A stretch of 14,901 bases of DNA from JBAXEO01 sp964541375 (lineage in GTDB: Bacteria; Actinomycetota; Coriobacteriia; Anaerosomatales; JAAXUF01). The notes under the pieces were generated by a model. It searched no databases and had not been told where the DNA came from. It saw only the letters and a list, made by a program, of their open reading frames with translations. The translations under genes were made by a program, and so were the position numbers. The stretch lies in the NCBI GenBank assembly GCA_964541375.1, contig CAZIPT010000062.1, forward strand, positions 1 through 14,901, read 5' to 3'. Position 1 is the first letter of the stretch. Each line of letters begins with the position of its first letter. Positions 12,119-14,901 of the stretch are shown piece by piece.

Positions 12119-12232
12119 ATGAAGGTACGACCTTCAGTAAAAAGAATGTGTGACAAGTGCAAGGTGATCCGGCGCCATGGCCGAGTCCTCGTGATCTGCG
12201 AGAACCCGCGCCATAAGCAGCGTCAGGGCTAG
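12119..12232 (+). CDS. rpmJ: 50S ribosomal protein L36, zinc-binding
   Basis: L36 is the smallest ribosomal protein and stabilises domain V/VI rRNA contacts. The 37-residue product reads MKVRPSVKRMCDKCKVIRRHGRVLVICENPRHKQRQG-like throughout, with the zinc ligands Cys11, Cys14, Cys27 and His32 in place. It was read directly from the sequence: ATG at 12119 after AAAGGAA at 12106-12112, and TAG at 12230-12232. It lies between infA and rpsM, as in nearly all alpha operons. Its GGAGGGAG overlap at 12232-12239 serves the next gene, rpsM. Confidence 0.98.
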   Translation: MKVRPSVKRMCDKCKVIRRHGRVLVICENPRHKQRQG

Positions 12233-12244
12233 GAGGGAGCACGA

Positions 12245-12619
12245 GTGGCCCGAATCGCAGGTGTCGACCTCCCGCGCGAAAAGCGCGTTGAGATTGGCCT
12301 GACCTACATTTTTGGTATCGGTCTCACGACCAGCCAGACTATCGTCCGCGAGACCGGCATCGGTGCGGATACCCGCGTACGCGACTTGACTGAAGAAGAA
12401 GTCGTTCGTCTGCGCGAGTACATCGATCGTAATCTCAAGGTAGAGGGTGACCTTCGCCGCGAGGTTTCGCAGAACATCAAGCGCCTCATGGAAATCGGTT
12501 GCTACCGTGGCCTTCGCCACCGCAAGGGCCTTCCGGTCCGCGGTCAGCGCACGCATACGAACGCGCGCACCCGAAAGGGTCCGCGTCGCCAGATCGGCGC
12601 TAAGAAGAAGGGCAAGTAA
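12245..12619 (+). CDS. rpsM: 30S ribosomal protein S13
   Basis: S13 is in the 30S head, forms bridges B1a/B1b and contacts P-site tRNA with its tail. The 124 residues begin ARIAGVDLPREKRVEIGLTYIFGIGLTTSQ (helix-hairpin-helix region), continue with EGDLRREVSQNIKRLMEIGCYRGLRHRKGLPVRGQRTHTNARTRKGPRR, the S13 signature, and end in a Lys-rich tail. The start is GTG at 12245, preceded by GGAGGGAG at 12232-12239, which overlaps the rpmJ stop. It ends in TAA, 3 nt before rpsK. Confidence 0.98.
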   Translation: MARIAGVDLPREKRVEIGLTYIFGIGLTTSQTIVRETGIGADTRVRDLTEEEVVRLREYIDRNLKVEGDLRREVSQNIKRLMEIGCYRGLRHRKGLPVRGQRTHTNARTRKGPRRQIGAKKKGK

Positions 12620-12622
12620 CAC

Positions 12623-13024
12623 ATGGCAGCGAAGAAGAAGAACGTCAGGACTCGACTTAAGCGTTCAGAGCGTAAGAACATCGCAGTCGGTCAGGCGCAC
12701 ATCAAGAGCACGTTCAACAACACTATCATCAGCATCACGGACCCGCAGGGCAATGTGATCTCCTGGCAGTCAGCTGGCACGGTGGGCTTTAAGGGCTCGC
12801 GTAAATCCACGCCGTTCGCGGCGCAGATGGCTGCGGAAGCAGCCGCCAAGATGGCTCAGGAGCACGGCCTTCGCAAGGTCGCCGTGTTCGTGAAGGGTCC
12901 CGGCTCCGGTCGGGAAACCGCAATCCGCTCGCTCCAGGCCACCGGCCTTGAGATCTCGAGCATCCAGGATTGCACCCCTGTCCCGCACAACGGCTGCCGG
13001 CCGCGCAAGCGCCGCCGCGTCTAA
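12623..13024 (+). CDS. rpsK: 30S ribosomal protein S11
   Basis: S11 forms the platform of the 30S subunit at the mRNA exit. The 133 residues include a basic N-terminal stretch, GQAHIKSTFNNTIISITDPQGNVISWQSAGTVGFKGSRKSTPFAAQMAAE, VFVKGPGSGRETAIRSLQATGLEISSIQDCTPVPHNGCRPRKRRRV. The Asn-Gly in PHNGCRP is the site of isoaspartate formation described for E. coli S11. The ATG at 12623 is 3 nt after rpsM; the purine run AAGGGC before the rpsM stop is the likely ribosome binding site. It ends in TAA. Confidence 0.98.
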   Translation: MAAKKKNVRTRLKRSERKNIAVGQAHIKSTFNNTIISITDPQGNVISWQSAGTVGFKGSRKSTPFAAQMAAEAAAKMAQEHGLRKVAVFVKGPGSGRETAIRSLQATGLEISSIQDCTPVPHNGCRPRKRRRV

Positions 13025-13050
13025 CCGATACCTGAAGGGATTCGAAGAAG

Positions 13051-13677
13051 ATGGCACGTTACACCGGGGCGGATTGCCGTCTGTGCCGCCGCGAAGGTAT
13101 CAAGCTCTTCCTGAAGGGCGATCGTTGCTATGGCGACAAGTGCGCCATCGAGCGTCGTCCCTACCCGCCTGGGCAGGCTGGGAAGAAGCGGCCGCGCGAC
13201 AGTGAGTACCGCGTTCAGCTTCGCGAGAAGCAGCGCGCCAAGCGCATGTACGGTCTGCTCGAGAAGCAGTTCCGTTCGTACTACGAGACCGCAAGCCGTC
13301 AGACCGGCATCACGGGTGAGAACCTGCTGCGTCTGCTGGAGAGCCGTCTCGACAACGTCGTCTACCGTCTTGGCTTCGCCAAGTCGCGTGATGAGGCCCG
13401 CCAGGTCGTCCGCCACGGTCATATCACCGTGAACGGTGGCCGCGTGGATATCCCGTCGTATCGGGTTCGTCCGGGTGAGCTCATCGCGGTCGGGACGAAG
13501 TCCAGGGAACTCCTGGTCATCAAGACCGCCCTCATCGCCTCCGAGAAGATCTCGGTGCCGGGTTGGCTCGAGGTCGACATCGAGAAGCTGCAGGGCAAGA
13601 TCCTGTCGCTCCCGACGCGAGAGATGATCGATGCGCCGGTGCGCGAGCAGCTGATCGTCGAGCTCTACTCGAAGTAG
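13051..13677 (+). CDS. rpsD: 30S ribosomal protein S4, zinc-binding form
   Basis: S4 starts 30S assembly by binding the 5' domain of 16S rRNA, takes part in decoding fidelity, and in E. coli represses the alpha operon. The 208 residues carry Cys9, Cys12, Cys26 and Cys31 (CRLC and CYGDKC), the zinc ligands of the C+ type. They continue with RRPYPPGQAGKKR, the S4 core and an S4 RNA-binding domain (about 95-160: SRLDNVVYRLGFAKSRDEARQVVRHGHITVNGGRVDIPSYRV). The stop is the tandem TAG TGA. GAAGGGA upstream of the ATG is a moderate ribosome binding site. The presence of rpsD between rpsK and rpoA is the classical order. Confidence 0.98.
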   Translation: MARYTGADCRLCRREGIKLFLKGDRCYGDKCAIERRPYPPGQAGKKRPRDSEYRVQLREKQRAKRMYGLLEKQFRSYYETASRQTGITGENLLRLLESRLDNVVYRLGFAKSRDEARQVVRHGHITVNGGRVDIPSYRVRPGELIAVGTKSRELLVIKTALIASEKISVPGWLEVDIEKLQGKILSLPTREMIDAPVREQLIVELYSK

Positions 13678-13708
13678 TGACGGACCGAGAAGCCAGGGAG
13701 GCTGCTTG

Positions 13709-14647
13709 ATGACTGAGTTCATGAGGCCCCAGGTCACGGTCGATCAGATCGACGACCGGGTTGCGCGCTACATCGTTGAGCCGCTCGAGCGTGGGTTCGG
13801 GTACACGCTGGGCAACTGCATGCGTCGCGTGCTGCTCTCGTCGCTGCAGGGTGCAGCGGCGACCTCGATTCGCGTCGAGGGAATCCAGCACGAGTTCGCA
13901 TCGATCGACGGTGTCCGTGAGGACGTGACCGACGTTGTCCTCAACGTCAAGGGTCTTGTCTTCCGGGATGCCGGCGTGGGCAGCGGCGACGCCGTGGCCA
14001 CGCTGACCGTGAACGGGCCGGCGACGGTGACCGGAAAGGACCTCAAGGTCCCGACCGAGTTCGAGCTCGTCAATCCCGATCACGTGATCGCGCACCTGAA
14101 CGACAAGGGCAAGCTTGAGATGAGCATCCGTATCGGCGTGGGTCGCGGCTACGTGTCCGCGGACCGCAACAAGCGCGCAGAGGACCCGATCGGCGTGATC
14201 AACGTCGACTCGCTCTTCTCGCCGGTCACGCGTTGTACGTATGTCGTCGAGAACACCCGCGTCGGTCAGCGTACCGACTACGATCGCCTCACCCTTGAGG
14301 TTGAGACCAACGGTGCGGTCGAGCCCGGCGATGCCGTGGCTCGTGCCGGACAGATCATCGACGAGCATATGATGCTCTTCGCCGAGCAGGCCGCGTCCAG
14401 TCTGCCGGAGGACGGGATCTTCACCGCACAGGTCGATGAGGATGAGGGCATGCTGGAGACCCCGATCGAGGAGCTCGACCTTTCGGTCCGCTCCTACAAC
14501 TGCCTCAAGCGCCAGGGAGTGAACACGATCGGCCAGTTGACGGAGTGCTCTGAGCAGGACCTGCTCAACATCCGCAACTTTGGCGCTAAGTCCATTGAAG
14601 AGGTCAAGGACAAGCTGCAGGGCATGAGCCTGGGCTTGAAGCCGTAG
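13709..14647 (+). CDS. rpoA: DNA-directed RNA polymerase subunit alpha
   Basis: Two alpha subunits scaffold RNA polymerase assembly; the C-terminal domain binds UP elements and activators. The 312-residue product has an N-terminal domain to about residue 230, including EPLERGFGYTLGNCMRRVLLSSLQGAAATSIRVEG, then an acidic linker (QVDEDEGMLETPIEELDLS). The C-terminal domain follows, with RSYNCLKRQGVNTIGQLTECSEQDLLNIRNFGAKSIEEVKDKLQGMSLGLKP (two helix-hairpin-helix-like motifs). ATG 13709 is selected because AGGGAGG at 13695-13701 is 7 nt upstream; a TTG at 13706 is too close. The gene ends with two consecutive TAG codons, 15 nt before the rplQ start. Confidence 0.98.
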   Translation: MTEFMRPQVTVDQIDDRVARYIVEPLERGFGYTLGNCMRRVLLSSLQGAAATSIRVEGIQHEFASIDGVREDVTDVVLNVKGLVFRDAGVGSGDAVATLTVNGPATVTGKDLKVPTEFELVNPDHVIAHLNDKGKLEMSIRIGVGRGYVSADRNKRAEDPIGVINVDSLFSPVTRCTYVVENTRVGQRTDYDRLTLEVETNGAVEPGDAVARAGQIIDEHMMLFAEQAASSLPEDGIFTAQVDEDEGMLETPIEELDLSVRSYNCLKRQGVNTIGQLTECSEQDLLNIRNFGAKSIEEVKDKLQGMSLGLKP

Positions 14648-14662
14648 TAGGAGTAACGCGAG

Positions 14663-14901
14663 ATGAGACACCTCAAGAAGGGCCGCAAGCTTGGCACGGA
14701 CGCATCGCATACCAAGGCGATGCTGAAGTCCCTCGCGATCGCGGTACTCACCAACGACCGAATCAAGACCACCGAGACACGCGCCAAGGAGGTCCGCCCG
14801 CTCGTCGAGAAGACGATCACTTGGGCCAAGAAGGGCGATGTGCACTCCCGACGCTTGGCTATGGCAGCCTTGAGCAACAAGGATGTCGTGACCAAGATCT
14901 T
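14663..14901 (+). CDS. rplQ: 50S ribosomal protein L17, N-terminal part (3' end outside window)
   Basis: L17 surrounds the lower part of the exit tunnel. The ATG at 14663 follows TAGGAG at 14648-14653, which overlaps the second rpoA stop. Seventy-nine codons are visible: MRHLKKGRKLGTDASHTKAMLKSLAIAVLTNDRIKTTETRAKEVRPLVEKTIT, then the KKGDVHSRRLAMAAL stretch, ending in VVTKI at the window edge. The start of L17 in most bacteria is MRHxxxGRKLGRxxxHRxAML; here Thr replaces the usual Arg and Thr the second Arg, a mild variation. L17 is about 115-180 residues, so at least a third is missing. It is the usual last gene of the alpha operon. Confidence 0.97.
   Translation, partial: MRHLKKGRKLGTDASHTKAMLKSLAIAVLTNDRIKTTETRAKEVRPLVEKTITWAKKGDVHSRRLAMAALSNKDVVTKI

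Noticed and set aside
13532..14845. 437-codon open frame on the minus strand opposite rpoA.
   Set aside because: It is the mirror of G+C-rich rpoA/rpsD/rplQ codons; composition is His/Asp/Leu/Arg-rich low-information sequence with no recognisable domain or ribosome binding site.
1..14901. Mobile elements, att sites, CRISPR repeats, tRNA or rRNA genes, phage genes.
   Set aside because: No transposase, terminal repeats, direct-repeat arrays or RNA gene structures were seen; gene order is the standard ribosomal cluster throughout.
1..14901. TGA reassignment to an amino acid.
   Set aside because: No in-frame TGA occurs in any of the 30 genes, and all Trp codons I checked are TGG; the lack of TGA stops alone is not evidence.

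Overview
The window is one uninterrupted, single-strand (+) ribosomal protein supercluster. It runs from the 3' half of rplC to the 5' two thirds of rplQ and corresponds to the ancestral S10, spc and alpha operons fused end to end: rplC-rplD-rplW-rplB-rpsS-rplV-rpsC-rplP-rpmC-rpsQ, then rplN-rplX-rplE-rpsZ-rpsH-rplF-rplR-rpsE-rpmD-rplO-secY, then adk-map-infA-rpmJ-rpsM-rpsK-rpsD-rpoA-rplQ. All 30 genes are recognisable and nothing in the window looks like a mobile element, CRISPR array or accessory island. There is no gene-free stretch over 300 bases; the longest gap is 150 nt (rplW-rplB).

The DNA is G+C-rich with strong third-position G/C in most ribosomal genes, good Shine-Dalgarno sites, zinc-type S14, S4 and L36, and adk-map-infA between secY and rpmJ. 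This suggests a high-G+C Gram-positive (Actinobacteriota). The short S3 tail and the frequent TAG stops would be compatible with a deep lineage such as Coriobacteriia, but the taxon is an inference with low confidence.

The genes supply the 30S and 50S core proteins, the SecYEG channel subunit, adenylate kinase, methionine aminopeptidase, initiation factor 1 and the RNA polymerase alpha subunit, so translation, nascent-chain maturation and export, nucleotide balance and transcription are co-transcribed. Most junctions are 0-40 nt or overlap (rplD/rplW by 1 nt, rplP/rpmC abutting, rplO/secY by 7 nt). Seven larger gaps of 72-150 nt (after rplW, rpsQ, rplX, rpsZ, rpmD, map and infA) hold inverted repeats and, upstream of rplO and infA, TAGGAT boxes that look like internal promoters.

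The one real anomaly is an in-frame TAG at codon 74 of rplE (5607-5609), where the L5 family has serine. Reading through it gives a normal 180-residue L5. It is a single-base change (TCG to TAG) and is either a sequencing/assembly error or a striking biological event. It stands out because TAG is also the stop codon of 20 of the 29 genes whose ends are visible, while TGA is used by none. I see no previously undescribed system here; the other findings are regulatory-looking structures and small sequence peculiarities.
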